Positions 41,255-50,778 of a DNA stretch of 64,000 nucleotides are shown here, piece after piece (positions within the stretch are counted from its first letter, which is position 1; every line of letters begins with the position of its first letter). A program made the position numbers and the translations under genes. Source of the stretch: Hyphomonas sp. L-53-1-40 (lineage in GTDB: Bacteria > Pseudomonadota > Alphaproteobacteria > Caulobacterales > Hyphomonadaceae); contig NZ_AWFI01000015.1 of assembly GCF_000682775.1 (NCBI RefSeq), forward strand, positions 62,001 to 126,000, given 5' to 3'. The notes beneath the pieces are model-generated. The model worked only from the letters and a program-made list of their open reading frames with translations. It searched no databases and was not told the origin of the DNA.

Positions 41255-42367
41255 TCAACGTATGATCAGGTCTGCGTGGAGCGCGCCTGCTGCTTTCATT
41301 GTGCGAATGATATCGGCTGTTTCCTGAGGTGTAACCCCTAGCGCATTCAGCCCAGATATCAGCTCTGAGAGCGACACATTGGGATGTAGCATCGCAATAT
41401 TCTTACTGCCGGTCTGACCAATTGTGATGCGTGAGCGAGGCAGGGCGATGGACTCGCCACGTGCAAACGGGTTCGGTTGGGATACGACGGGGCTTTCCAC
41501 CACCTTGATAGAGATGTTGCCCTGAGCAATCGCAACTTTGGAAATGGTGACATCCTCGCCGAGTACGATCGTGCCAGATTTCTCATCAATCACAATACGC
41601 GCTGGCACAGATACGCTGACAGGCAAGTTTTCGATATCTGCGAGGATACGTGAGGGCGTCCCATTGATCCCGCGAAGGTCCAGATCAATCGTGCCAGGAT
41701 CACGAGTATAGGCGATCTGGGCACCATAGGCCGAGTTGATGACGTCTTCGATGCGGGCGGCTGTCGTGAAATCTGGATCGCGCAGGGCGAGTGTCAGGCT
41801 CTCGCGGTCGTTGAAGTCGAAGCCGATTTCCCGCTCGATGCGAGCTCCATTCGGGATCGCACCTGCTGTCGGCGTACCACGCGTTTCGCGCGCCGCGGCG
41901 GCTTGAACGTCAATACCGGAGACGATGATGCTGCCTTGGGCGACCGCATAAACTTCATTGTCTGCGCCCTTCAGGGGCGTGAGGATCAGGGTGCCGCCCT
42001 CGAGGCTCTTGGCGTCTCCGATCGAGGCGACCGATATGTCTATGGTCGATCCGTTACGTGCGAAGGAGGGCAGAGTGGCTGTCACAAGAACAGCTGCGGC
42101 ATTATTGGGCTTGATATCCTCACCTTGGACATTCACGCCAAGACGCTCAAGCATGTATGTCAGCGAGTCTTCTGTAAACGGTGAGTTGCGGACTGAATCG
42201 CCCGTGCCATTGAGGCCGACCACGATACCATAACCGATAAGATCGTTCTGCCGCACGCCTTCAACATCGACGATATCCCGGAGCCGGGTTTGCGCATCGG
42301 CAGGGGCGGCCCCCCCGAAGAGACCAAAGCAGAGCGCAGCGATGAGGAGTGTTTTCCGAAGCATCAT
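41255..42367 (-). CDS. flgI: Flagellar P-ring protein FlgI
   Basis: This 370-residue FlgI has a cleavable signal (LLIAALCFGLFGGAAPADA), then the highly conserved RLRDIVDVEGVRQNDLIGYGIVVGLNGTGDSVRNSPFTEDSL. Further conserved parts are GAKSLEGGTLILTPLKGADNEVYAVAQG, IVIDEKSGTIVLGEDVTIS and a C-terminal LNALGVTPQETADIIRTMKAAGALHADL. It makes the periplasmic P ring. Two adjacent Met codons (42367, 42364) are possible starts. It is last in the motB-flgE-flgK-flgL-flgI strand group, 2 bases after flgL. Confidence 0.95.
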   Translation of the reverse strand: MMLRKTLLIAALCFGLFGGAAPADAQTRLRDIVDVEGVRQNDLIGYGIVVGLNGTGDSVRNSPFTEDSLTYMLERLGVNVQGEDIKPNNAAAVLVTATLPSFARNGSTIDISVASIGDAKSLEGGTLILTPLKGADNEVYAVAQGSIIVSGIDVQAAAARETRGTPTAGAIPNGARIEREIGFDFNDRESLTLALRDPDFTTAARIEDVINSAYGAQIAYTRDPGTIDLDLRGINGTPSRILADIENLPVSVSVPARIVIDEKSGTIVLGEDVTISKVAIAQGNISIKVVESPVVSQPNPFARGESIALPRSRITIGQTGSKNIAMLHPNVSLSELISGLNALGVTPQETADIIRTMKAAGALHADLIIR

Positions 42368-42369
42368 TT

Positions 42370-43350
42370 TTAGCCCAGATAATTCAGGAGTGACAGTTGG
42401 GACAAGCGGGCAGTAATCAGGTAGGAAGCTTCCAATGTCGTCTGCAGCGATTGCAGCTCCGTCGCAGCTTCATACTGGTCTCGCGCAGTCAAATCGTTGA
42501 ACGACGCGGTCAGTAGTGTTTCTTCCGTGTCGAGCGTTTGTTGCTCGATCGCATTCCGCTCTTCGTATACGCCGAGATCTGCCCGTAGATTGGTAATTTG
42601 CGTTTCGCTCGACGACAGGCTCAGAGATGTTTCCTGAACAAGCGTTTTGTAACCGTCTAAAGAGGCGAGTGGACCATCCGGACCAGAAATTGCCAATACC
42701 GCTAAATCTCTGATGAGCGACTTGATTGCGTCATTGTCTGCTGTAACGCTCTCCGGGTCGGACGCGATCGTGCTGCCCTGGTATATATTCTGCAACCAGC
42801 CGCCTGTCGGCGAGGTGAAATAGTCATCCAGCTGAGTCGTAAAGTCGGCACTGTCGGTTGCGCTATCTGCAATCAGTTCGATGTCAGCCAAAAGTGCGGA
42901 CTGATCGGAAAAGGGAAGGGTGGATGTCGCGTCCCCTGCGAAGAGGAAGCGGTCTCCATATCGCGCATTCAGAGACGAGAGCGACGCAGACAAGGCGGCC
43001 TTCGCGTCCCGCGCTGCAATACCCACTTCTGTATCATGCTCGCCGCCGATAGCGCTCAGCATGTTTGCGGCGATGCCACTTGAACTCTCTTGAACTGTGC
43101 CCAGGCTTGTTTGGATCAACGACAGTCGGGTCGCGCGCAGGTTCAGGACTTCGCGATCGGTGGAGATGTCCGCCAGCGCCTTCTGACCAAGCATGGCCTT
43201 ACCGATCCTGCCAGATAGATGAAGCGTAAGGTCCTCATATCGACCCGTGGTGGCTTCCGTTGATGTTTTGCCGATCTGGGTCCGCAGTTCAGAAATGTGC
43301 TGACCAAGGCTGGCAGTCATCAGGCCGGAGGAAATAGAGAAGCGGTCCAT
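42370..43350 (-). CDS. flgL: Hook-filament junction protein FlgL-type
   Basis: The 326 residues have flagellin-like terminal helices: an N-terminus with ISELRTQIGKTSTEATTGRYEDL and a C-terminal coiled coil (ATELQSLQTTLEASYLITARLSQLSLLNYL). The middle holds DRFLFAGDATSTLPF, the FlgL hallmark. Located one base after flgK, it joins the hook to the filament. The terminal helices are diverged, but position and length support FlgL over a second flagellin. Confidence 0.88.
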   Translation of the reverse strand: MDRFSISSGLMTASLGQHISELRTQIGKTSTEATTGRYEDLTLHLSGRIGKAMLGQKALADISTDREVLNLRATRLSLIQTSLGTVQESSSGIAANMLSAIGGEHDTEVGIAARDAKAALSASLSSLNARYGDRFLFAGDATSTLPFSDQSALLADIELIADSATDSADFTTQLDDYFTSPTGGWLQNIYQGSTIASDPESVTADNDAIKSLIRDLAVLAISGPDGPLASLDGYKTLVQETSLSLSSSETQITNLRADLGVYEERNAIEQQTLDTEETLLTASFNDLTARDQYEAATELQSLQTTLEASYLITARLSQLSLLNYLG

Positions 43351-43351
43351 A

Positions 43352-44800
43352 TCAGATCTCCATCAGCTTCTGCATCATCTGATTTGCAATCTCGATGACT
43401 CGGGCGTTTGCTGCATAGGCCTGTTCGATTGCAAGTAGGTCCTGCATCTGACTATCGATATCGACACCGGTCTCAGACAATTCGGCCTCAATCAGCAGGT
43501 CGTGCTGCGTGGATGCCGATGAAAGCACTGATTCGTGAGAGATGCGGGTTTGCCCGGTGAGTGATGCGACGTGTGCAACCAATTCGGTTGCGGAGAAGCC
43601 GCCCTGAATACCGTTCGAATTCATCGACTGTATCTTGGTGAAGGCGTTGGACATAGCCGAAAGAATGGAGTTGTCTCCGGGCGGACCTTCAACTGCGGCG
43701 CCGATGCCATCCCTCAACCGCCAAAGGCTACCGCCTTGGGTTGGGTCAATTTGGGCGTTCAGGTCAATGCGTCCAGCGAGACCCGGATCGCCCGGCGTGC
43801 CTGTGTCGACAAACAGGCCGAAATCGCCGGGTACTTTTGTCGGATCAATCGAGTCATCGGACAGGCGGGTCACGAGATCGTTGGCGATCGTATCGAGTTG
43901 GGCTCCAAAATTTGGAAGGTCTGTGTCGCGCAAGGTGAAAAGCGCGCCGAACATACCACTTGATATAGCGGCGTAGCTGGACGCACCGGGCGTCAGTTCC
44001 TGCCCATTCACCGAGAGGCCCGAAAGTGCGCCATTGTCCAGTGTCATATCCGCGCCAAATGAATTGGCGGGCGAGAATTCCAATTGCTTGGCAGTTCCCG
44101 CAACGAGGTAGACACCTTCGACGGTTATGACATCGACAACTCCACCGTCGCGCGGAATCGCTTCGATCGGCAGATATTCTGCGATTGTATCAAGTGTTCT
44201 GTCGCGATCATCCATCAGTGCGGCGGCCTGGGATGTCGAGCGGTCCATGCCCGCCAGCAAACCGTTGAGTTCTTCGACCTGCTTCAGCGCGGCATTTACG
44301 ACGTTCACGCCGTCGGCGATCTCGCGATCAGCTTCCGAGCGTTGCTGGCTGACCAATTGCGAAAGATCGTTCAACTCCGTCACAACAGCGTTGGCCGAGT
44401 CCAGCAAAGCCGCCAGTTGGGTGCTGGATTCGGGAGAGGTGACAGAGGCAGACAGCGCCGCCTCAAACTTGGAAAACTTGCTGAAAAGCCCGGTGCCTTC
44501 AGCGTCATCCCCTATCCGGGATGAGAGCACCTGCCATGTACTAGCCATCAAGCTGGACTGCGCAACATCGCTGGAAAGGCTTCGGCGCTCTGCAGACAGC
44601 GCAGAATCGGCAGAGCGCGAAATACCCGAAGCTGCGACGCCGCTGGTCCGGCCGCCAAGCAATGTCTCGCCCACCAGCACAGAACGCCGGACATAGCCCG
44701 GCGTTGATGCGTTTGCGACGTTCGTGGCGACAATATCGGCCCGAAGGCCAGATACCTTCAGGCCGGATTGTGCTGCGTTGATGGCGTGGGAAATACTCAA
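43352..44800 (-). CDS. flgK: Hook-associated protein FlgK
   Basis: The 482 residues begin SISHAINAAQSGLKVSGLRADIVATNVANASTPGYVRRSV, the rod/hook signature, and end in IDSQMQDLLAIEQAYAANARVIEIANQMMQKLMEI. The middle has the hook-associated domain (LNGLLAGMDRSTSQAAALMDDRDRTLDTIAEYLPIEA). The start is a TTG at 44800; a clear ribosome site is lacking. It is the junction and cap-foundation protein, followed one base later by flgL. Confidence 0.93.
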   Translation of the reverse strand: MSISHAINAAQSGLKVSGLRADIVATNVANASTPGYVRRSVLVGETLLGGRTSGVAASGISRSADSALSAERRSLSSDVAQSSLMASTWQVLSSRIGDDAEGTGLFSKFSKFEAALSASVTSPESSTQLAALLDSANAVVTELNDLSQLVSQQRSEADREIADGVNVVNAALKQVEELNGLLAGMDRSTSQAAALMDDRDRTLDTIAEYLPIEAIPRDGGVVDVITVEGVYLVAGTAKQLEFSPANSFGADMTLDNGALSGLSVNGQELTPGASSYAAISSGMFGALFTLRDTDLPNFGAQLDTIANDLVTRLSDDSIDPTKVPGDFGLFVDTGTPGDPGLAGRIDLNAQIDPTQGGSLWRLRDGIGAAVEGPPGDNSILSAMSNAFTKIQSMNSNGIQGGFSATELVAHVASLTGQTRISHESVLSSASTQHDLLIEAELSETGVDIDSQMQDLLAIEQAYAANARVIEIANQMMQKLMEI

Positions 44801-44828
44801 AGCAGAGCTCGCCTGTCAGAGTTGCGGA

Positions 44829-46139
44829 TCAGCGCTTCAGATTGGTTGTCTCTTGCAGCATCTCGTCGACCGTCTGCACGATCTTCGCGCTGGAAGAGTA
44901 GGCGCGCTGTGTTTCAATCAGGTCTGTAAGCTCCGCAGCGATATCGGTTGTGGATTCCATCAGGGCGTAGCCCTCAATGCTGCCAACCGGCCCGGTGCCA
45001 GCGTCCCAGAGGTACAAATTTCCGCTTTCCGCAGAAACACGAAAGGCCTGACCGTCCAATGCCTTCAGTCCGTTCATATTCGGAACATCACCAACCGGAA
45101 TCTGGTAGAGGGTCCGGCGGAAGCCGGTATTATAGATGGCTTGCAGATAGCCGTTCTCGTCAATCTCCACGGACTGGAGGTCACCAATAGGCGCTCCGTC
45201 CTTACTAACCGAAGTTGGTGAGAAATTGGCGGAGAGCTGAGTAATACCAGCGCTGTCATTCGGTCGGCCGATGAATACCTCGACATCACCGTGGGGCAGA
45301 TTCAGCGTTACGGTGCCGGTCGTATCATCATAGGTCGCACCGTTGGACGCGGTGACACCACCGGTGTCGATACGGCCGCCATTTACAGCGCTGTCGGAGA
45401 AGTTGACGGCCAGATCGCCAATCGAAACGGCCGGGTCGCCTGCGCTATCGAATATCTCCACCGACCAGGCATTGCTTGAGCCTGATGCGGGAACGTTCGG
45501 GCTGAATTCCAAAGACAATGTTTGGGCCCGGCCCAGATTGTCGAAGTACTCTATCGGCAGAGTGTAGCTCTCACCCGTTCCACCAGCTGTAGTAGCATCG
45601 GCCGGAAGGTTGATGCCGAGTTCGATGCGCGATGTTGGGGAGGCAGTATACTGGGATGCCGCAATGTTGACAGGCTCAAGGTCGGTACCGCTGTTGCGGC
45701 TGACATTGCCGATTTCACCGTCGGAGTTCGCAGGCCAACCAAGCAGGAAGAGCCCGCTCTGCGTCCGGAGGTTTCCGCTTTCATCTGCGTAGAATGAGCC
45801 CGTTGGAAGCATCATCAGGCTGCGCTCCGACGAGAGCGAATTCACGCCTGTATTGTCCGTAACCGGAACTAAGCCGCGGCCCGAGACCGCAAGGTCGGTT
45901 GCGTTGCCCGTAGAGATGAGCGATCCCGTTGCGGCAATGTCCTTGAAGGCCGTAACCCGGACGCCGCCTGCGGCGTAAGCAGAGGACTGCTGTTGCAGAA
46001 CCATGCTTGAAAAATCAACTTGGCTTCGCTTGTAGCCGTAAGTTGATGAGTTCGCGATATTGTCAGAAATGGCGGAAAGACGGCTTGAATTTGAGTTCAG
46101 CCCCATCACGCCCGCATTCAGGGATGAAGAAATGCTCAT
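44829..46139 (-). CDS. flgE: Flagellar hook protein FlgE
   Basis: This 436-residue hook protein begins SISSSLNAGVMGLNSNSSRLSAISDNIANSSTYGYKRSQVDF, has the FlgE D2-type middle (LPIEYFDNLGRAQTLSLEFSPNVPASGSSNAWSVEIFDSAGDP) and ends IAAELTDLIETQRAYSSSAKIVQTVDEMLQETTNLKR. It polymerises to form the hook under FlgD. The preceding motB gene ends just upstream, and a CtrA-like site (46185-46200) lies 46 bases before its ATG. Confidence 0.94.
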   Translation of the reverse strand: MSISSSLNAGVMGLNSNSSRLSAISDNIANSSTYGYKRSQVDFSSMVLQQQSSAYAAGGVRVTAFKDIAATGSLISTGNATDLAVSGRGLVPVTDNTGVNSLSSERSLMMLPTGSFYADESGNLRTQSGLFLLGWPANSDGEIGNVSRNSGTDLEPVNIAASQYTASPTSRIELGINLPADATTAGGTGESYTLPIEYFDNLGRAQTLSLEFSPNVPASGSSNAWSVEIFDSAGDPAVSIGDLAVNFSDSAVNGGRIDTGGVTASNGATYDDTTGTVTLNLPHGDVEVFIGRPNDSAGITQLSANFSPTSVSKDGAPIGDLQSVEIDENGYLQAIYNTGFRRTLYQIPVGDVPNMNGLKALDGQAFRVSAESGNLYLWDAGTGPVGSIEGYALMESTTDIAAELTDLIETQRAYSSSAKIVQTVDEMLQETTNLKR

Positions 46140-46184
46140 GGTCGACTCCTACGACAGATGTACTCTATCACTGGAGCGGATTTG

Positions 46185-46200
46185 TTAATAAGCAGATAAC
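46185..46200. promoter_or_regulatory. CtrA-like box before flgE
   Basis: TTAA (46185-46188), seven bases, ATAAC (46196-46200) is one base from the CtrA consensus. It overlaps the end of motB, 46 bases before the flgE start. Confidence 0.35.
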
Positions 46201-47039
46201 CTTGATTCATCTTTGGACTGGCCGTCCGTCAGGATGATGATCGATATCCTTCGGTTTTGGGACGCCGAAGGATTTTCCGGAGCGAGTGGATCAGTATCGG
46301 CCCGGCCGGAGACCTCGCGTAACCGTGATGGCATCATGCCCTTTTCGAGCAGAAGCTTGCGGATGACGTTGGCCCTGTCGGTGGACAGGTTCCAATTGTC
46401 GTAGTTCGCATCCAGACGGTATTGCAAGCTGTCGGTATGGCCAACAATCTTGATGTCATTACGAAACGCGTCAAGCGAACCGGAAATCGACGCCAGCAAT
46501 TCCTTCAGGAGGGGGGTGGGGTTGCTGTTGCCAACGGCGAACAGGGGCGAGCTATCCGAGTCGATTACTTCGAGCACCATGCCCTCCGGAGACATCTTGA
46601 TCATCAAATGCTCAGATAGCTGTTTAGACTTCTCGCCTAGTTCTTGTCTAAGGTTATGGAGATTTTCTGCGACCTCTTCCTTGCTGGCACCGGACTGGGC
46701 TTCTCTTTTTGGTGAGTCGACCGTTTGTTGGCGCGTGCCGCCTGTGCCCATCTTGGCGTAAGTGTCTTCGGTGAACATGGAAGAGCCGTTCAACCCATCA
46801 GAGCCGCCGCCTGAGATCCGGCTGATCGGGATGGTTGGGTTGAAATAGTCGGCAATACCTTTCCGCTGATCTTCCGTGGTTGCGTTCAGCAGCCACATTA
46901 GCAGAAAGAACGCCATCATCGCGGTGACGAAGTCAGCATAGGCAACCTTCCAGGCGCCGCCATGGTGACCGTCAGCTTTGACCACCTTCTTGCGCTTGAT
47001 GATGATAGGTTGCGTGTTTGTCGACTTAGGATCGACCAT
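46185..47039 (-). CDS. motB: Flagellar stator protein MotB
   Basis: This 284-residue MotB has a basic N-terminus, one membrane helix with the proton-carrying Asp36 in VAYADFVTAMMAFFLLMWLLN, a plug/linker, and a C-terminal OmpA-like peptidoglycan-binding domain (KIVGHTDSLQYRLDANYDNWNLSTDRANVIRKLL). It is the stator unit with MotA. motB is on the opposite strand from motA (48167), 1.1 kb away, so the two are divergent here, not joined in one operon. Confidence 0.93.
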   Translation of the reverse strand: MVDPKSTNTQPIIIKRKKVVKADGHHGGAWKVAYADFVTAMMAFFLLMWLLNATTEDQRKGIADYFNPTIPISRISGGGSDGLNGSSMFTEDTYAKMGTGGTRQQTVDSPKREAQSGASKEEVAENLHNLRQELGEKSKQLSEHLMIKMSPEGMVLEVIDSDSSPLFAVGNSNPTPLLKELLASISGSLDAFRNDIKIVGHTDSLQYRLDANYDNWNLSTDRANVIRKLLLEKGMMPSRLREVSGRADTDPLAPENPSASQNRRISIIILTDGQSKDESRLSAY

Positions 47040-47198
47040 TTGGTGTCCGCCCTGTGTTCAAGAATGTCCGTAATAACAGGGCGAAATCAAATTACGGATA
47101 ATCTCGGACGGTCGTTTGATGCGGTCTTGGTAACTATTCAGCAACCAAATTACTGAATTCCTACCAGAGGAACTGGTATTCACATTTGCGGGTGTCTT

Positions 47199-48125
47199 GT
47201 GTCTTCTGTGCTGCAGAAAAAGATAGAGGCTGCGGGAGGCTTACCTCCGGCCGTCCGGATGTGCGACGCGCTCTGGGCGACGCTATCTTCTGCTATCGGT
47301 CACTGGGCTCAGGACGTTTATGGCTTAACCATTATCCCTGCCATTTCTAGTCAAAAAGTCCTAACGGGGAGCGAACCTGCCAGATCGTTCGAGGGTTCGT
47401 ATGCGTTTGTCTCTGTTTCAGAGGCTGTTGGCCCGGTCGTGGCTGTCGCAATTAATTCCATGGGTGCCCGCAAATATGCGGCAAGGCGGTTGCGACAGGA
47501 TGCAAATACTCTGAAAAGCGCGCCGGACCTGTTTCTGCGACTTATGTCCGAACATGCTGCGCGCGGATTGTGGTCGCAAGTCGTCGCTTCGGCGACGAAG
47601 CAAGCGAATGTTGGTTCACCCCATCTCGCCGATTTCTCCGCCTCTAGTGACACATTCAACCAAGATACCACCTACTTGAGCGTCGTCTATACGCTGGGCG
47701 GTGGTGGTGGTGAAGACAGCTGGTTGATGGAAGGCGGTGACGATGCGCCAGAGATTCAACTGGTCTTGAAGATGGACGACGTAAAAAAGCTTGTCCGCAC
47801 ACTTCAGGAGCGCGTTGAGCCAAAAGCCGCTCCTGATGAGAGTGGTCGGGATGTCCTGCGGGAGCGGGTGCGAAGCACGACGGTTGTGCTCGACGCGGTG
47901 CTGGAATCCATGTCGATGACGATTGGCGAATGCTCACAATTGGAAGTGGGGCAGGTGATCACGCTACCAAATGCCAAAATGGACAAACTGGTTCTGAGCG
48001 CGGACACGGTCAGCGGCTCTTTGCCGATCAGTCAGGGCGAATTAGGTGCCTGGAAAGGTTTCAGGGCGCTGAAGTTGCGTTCGCCGGTTCCGGAAGATGT
48101 CATCAGAGAAATTGCGGAAATTTGA
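47199..48125 (+). CDS. fliM: FliM-like flagellar switch protein
   Basis: This 308-residue protein looks like a divergent FliM: a helical/alpha-beta middle (about 50-200) and a C-terminal SpoA domain (TTVVLDAVLESMSMTIGECSQLEVGQVITLPNAKMDKLVL). The CheY-binding N-terminal motif (LSQxEIDxL) is not evident, so signalling to the switch may differ. Start GTG at 47199. It lies upstream of motA, away from fliN and fliG. No other FliM is in the window, so it probably completes the C ring. Confidence 0.75.
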   Translation: MSSVLQKKIEAAGGLPPAVRMCDALWATLSSAIGHWAQDVYGLTIIPAISSQKVLTGSEPARSFEGSYAFVSVSEAVGPVVAVAINSMGARKYAARRLRQDANTLKSAPDLFLRLMSEHAARGLWSQVVASATKQANVGSPHLADFSASSDTFNQDTTYLSVVYTLGGGGGEDSWLMEGGDDAPEIQLVLKMDDVKKLVRTLQERVEPKAAPDESGRDVLRERVRSTTVVLDAVLESMSMTIGECSQLEVGQVITLPNAKMDKLVLSADTVSGSLPISQGELGAWKGFRALKLRSPVPEDVIREIAEI

Positions 48126-48166
48126 ATTAGTCCCCGTGTCAGCGGAGGAATCGAAGGAGTATGTAG

Positions 48167-49033
48167 GTGAACGCAATAGCAGGTCTGGTTGTCACGGTAG
48201 TGATGGTCTTCGGCGGGTACATGCTCGCTGGTGGACATCTGGATATCATCATGCATTCGCTTCCGTTCGAGATGATGATGATCGGCGGAGCGGCCACAGG
48301 TGCCTTTCTTGCCGGCAATGACATGACCACGATCAAGCATGCCGGTGGGGACATGGTCGCCGCATTTGCGGGCCCCAAATGGAAGAAGGCGGACTATCAG
48401 GACTTACTTTGCCTAATGCACGAACTTCTGAATGTCTTGAAGAAGAATCCCGTGGATATTGAGACCCATATCGAAGCTCCTCAGGACTCCGATATTTTTG
48501 CCAAATATCCCAAGATCCTGAAGGACAAGCGCGCGATCGAAATGATCTGCGACACGATCCGCTCCATGATTATGAACTTCGACAATGTGCATCAGGTCGA
48601 AGAGCTTCTGGAGAAGCAGCTGGATAGCCTGATCGAAGAGAAATTGCATGGATCGCACGCGCTGCAGAACATGGCTGATGCCTTGCCTGCTCTTGGGATT
48701 GTTGCGGCAGTTCTCGGCGTCATCAAGACGATGGCATCCATCGACAAGCCACCGGAAGTTCTGGGCGGCATGATTGGCGGCGCGCTTGTCGGGACCTTTT
48801 TGGGCGTGTTTCTCGCCTATGGCATCGTCGGACCGTTCGCGACACGTGTGAAACATATTCGGCTGGAAGAGCATAATTTCTATTCGATGATTGGCGAGGT
48901 TCTTGTGTCGAACCTTCACAAGAACCCGGTCAATATCTGTGTCGAAGTGGCCCGCCGCCACGCACCAACGCGGGTACGCCCATCTTTCAATGAAGTGGAA
49001 GAAGCGATTCGGGGGTTGAAACAGGCCGCGTGA
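48167..49033 (+). CDS. motA: Flagellar stator protein MotA
   Basis: The protein has 288 residues from the GTG at 48167 (GAAGGAG site). Four membrane helices: two near the N-terminus (GLVVTVVMVFGGYMLAGG, MMMIGGAATGAFLAG) and two near the C-terminus (LPALGIVAAVLGVIKTMASI, MIGGALVGTFLGVFLAYGIVGPFA). The cytoplasmic loop contacts FliG. The conserved Pro (GIVA...ID-x-PP) and TM3-4 region are intact. Its stop overlaps the next gene's start, so the unknown 582-residue protein is translationally coupled to it. Confidence 0.94.
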   Translation: MNAIAGLVVTVVMVFGGYMLAGGHLDIIMHSLPFEMMMIGGAATGAFLAGNDMTTIKHAGGDMVAAFAGPKWKKADYQDLLCLMHELLNVLKKNPVDIETHIEAPQDSDIFAKYPKILKDKRAIEMICDTIRSMIMNFDNVHQVEELLEKQLDSLIEEKLHGSHALQNMADALPALGIVAAVLGVIKTMASIDKPPEVLGGMIGGALVGTFLGVFLAYGIVGPFATRVKHIRLEEHNFYSMIGEVLVSNLHKNPVNICVEVARRHAPTRVRPSFNEVEEAIRGLKQAA

Positions 49034-50778
49034 TGACGAGTCGCCTCCCCATGCTTGCCGGGCTCGCCTTCATGGCGGGCCTTTCGGCGTTCGCAGAAGC
49101 GCCAGCTAACGCGGAAGACGCTGGGCGCATGACCGAAGCAGATGAGCTTTCCGTACATTTTCGAGAGTTCGTTGATGAGGCAATAGGGGAGGGGTTGCTG
49201 ACGCCGGCAGATCAGGCACCAGTCCCCGAGTCCGCACCCTCAAAACCTACGCAATTGTTTCGCGGTCGGTTGTCGCCGACCGACGCTACGGCGCCCGTAG
49301 AGGTCGACTCAGCCTGCATCAGCGATGCCGTCCTAGACCTTCAGGCGTTTGAGGAGTTCTCGACCTACGAACATTTCCTGAATTGGCGTGCTCAGCAGGT
49401 AGCCACGGGCATTAGCCTGACACCCGCAGACGTGGCCATGGCGTACATATCGATAGGTCTCTATGCTGAGGGACGCCTTCAGGTGTCTGGTATGGAAGAC
49501 GCTGATAGCCGCTATATTCGCAATCTGTCTCGGCTGCTTGAAGACGGCTCGGTGCCTGACATCGAGCTGTTCGAGCAGGTCGCAGCCTGCAATATGTATG
49601 GTGACATCTGGTTGTCGCTTGCGCGCTTGTCGCTGCTCGACGAGAAAGGTGTGGATCTTCTGGATCGCAACCTGATGAGCTATCGACGATTGCCGTATCG
49701 GCTCAAGGTGCGCGCGGCCTCATTGGCAATCCCTTCTCTTGACCGCATGGGAAAGACGCTCCTTTCAGAGAAACTGATGGCGGATTTTTCGGCAGAAGAA
49801 ATCAGACGGTCACAGCGCCTGGCGTTTACCCGCGCTATGATTGACATGAACCAGGGAGGGATAGAGCGTGAGCGCCAGCTTCGAGAATTCCTCAACGTTC
49901 CAGAGTTGCGCTCCGAGACAGCAGCCGTCCTCATGCGGCATGGTTTGCAGGTTGAGGCTAGTTTGCAGGATGAGCTTGTTGGTGACCTGCTGAAGAATGT
50001 CCAGCAATTGCCGCGTGGATCAGACGTTCGTGCAAGTTTGGAGACAATGCTGAAAGGTCCTGGGGAAATTTCCGACTACGAAATGATCTCCGAACTCGCT
50101 GAGCTTCCTGCCATGCAGGACCCCAAAACGAGGAAACTGTTGGGGGATCAGCTGGCCGCCCGTCTCCAGAAGGATTTTGAAGGCGAAGATCGTCTCGCCG
50201 GCCTCGCGGCGATGAGCGCCGTGGGTGAGAATAAAGACTTGCTTTCTGACAATTCTGATCACGACCGGATCGTCGAGTCGGCCGCCCGCTTTGCAGGCAA
50301 CGTCGGCCTCTTGAGTGTGATGACGGCCTTGGCGGAAGACATGCCGGACAGCGAAGGCCTTACGTCAGAGCGAGCAGCGTTGGCCTTTCGGATGCAGGAC
50401 TTCGCGAGTTTGCGGGATCTCACACAGACCCAGTCTGACAATCCCGATGTTATGCGTCTCTCTGCCATGTCTGCTGTGCTGACCAACGACCGGACCTGGC
50501 TCGCCAAAGTTGCCTCAAGAGTCGTATTGGACACGCCAACCGTGGTCGACCTCATTGAAACAGATGCCGCTTCCGGCAATTGGATCCTACCGGCGGCAGT
50601 CTATTCAGCTGCAGAGCGGATTACTCAGGAAGACTATCGGCCGCGTATTGATGCCGTTCTCGCTTTGAAGTTTGGCAAGGCCGAACCGAGGCTCCAGCGT
50701 ATCAAGTTGAGTGAGATTCCGGAACATCTCGGTCAAATCAGCGCGGCGCTAAATTCGAATTTTCAGGAGATGCCCTGA
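49033..50778 (+). CDS. Unknown periplasmic alpha-helical protein coupled to motA and flgF
   Basis: I do not recognise this 581-residue protein. It has an N-terminal signal peptide (LPMLAGLAFMAGLSAFAEAPANA), an acidic linker rich in Pro (about 60-80), and then a long run of helical repeats (about 100-560) with TPR/HEAT-like hydrophobic spacing (LARLSLLDEKGVDLLDRNL, RLKVRAASLAIPSLDRMGKTL and others). Starts are ATG 49033 or GTG 49030, overlapping the motA stop. Its stop codon shares its last base with the flgF start. Being locked between motA and flgF implies a motility role. In rhizobia a periplasmic MotC occupies a similar place beside motB, but I see no clear similarity. Confidence 0.75.
   Translation: MTSRLPMLAGLAFMAGLSAFAEAPANAEDAGRMTEADELSVHFREFVDEAIGEGLLTPADQAPVPESAPSKPTQLFRGRLSPTDATAPVEVDSACISDAVLDLQAFEEFSTYEHFLNWRAQQVATGISLTPADVAMAYISIGLYAEGRLQVSGMEDADSRYIRNLSRLLEDGSVPDIELFEQVAACNMYGDIWLSLARLSLLDEKGVDLLDRNLMSYRRLPYRLKVRAASLAIPSLDRMGKTLLSEKLMADFSAEEIRRSQRLAFTRAMIDMNQGGIERERQLREFLNVPELRSETAAVLMRHGLQVEASLQDELVGDLLKNVQQLPRGSDVRASLETMLKGPGEISDYEMISELAELPAMQDPKTRKLLGDQLAARLQKDFEGEDRLAGLAAMSAVGENKDLLSDNSDHDRIVESAARFAGNVGLLSVMTALAEDMPDSEGLTSERAALAFRMQDFASLRDLTQTQSDNPDVMRLSAMSAVLTNDRTWLAKVASRVVLDTPTVVDLIETDAASGNWILPAAVYSAAERITQEDYRPRIDAVLALKFGKAEPRLQRIKLSEIPEHLGQISAALNSNFQEMP

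Noticed and set aside
47169-47194. Stress promoter upstream of the FliM-like gene
   Set aside because: GGAAC is present, but the bases 16-17 downstream (GGGT/GGTG) match the -10 poorly, and flagellar control is expected here.
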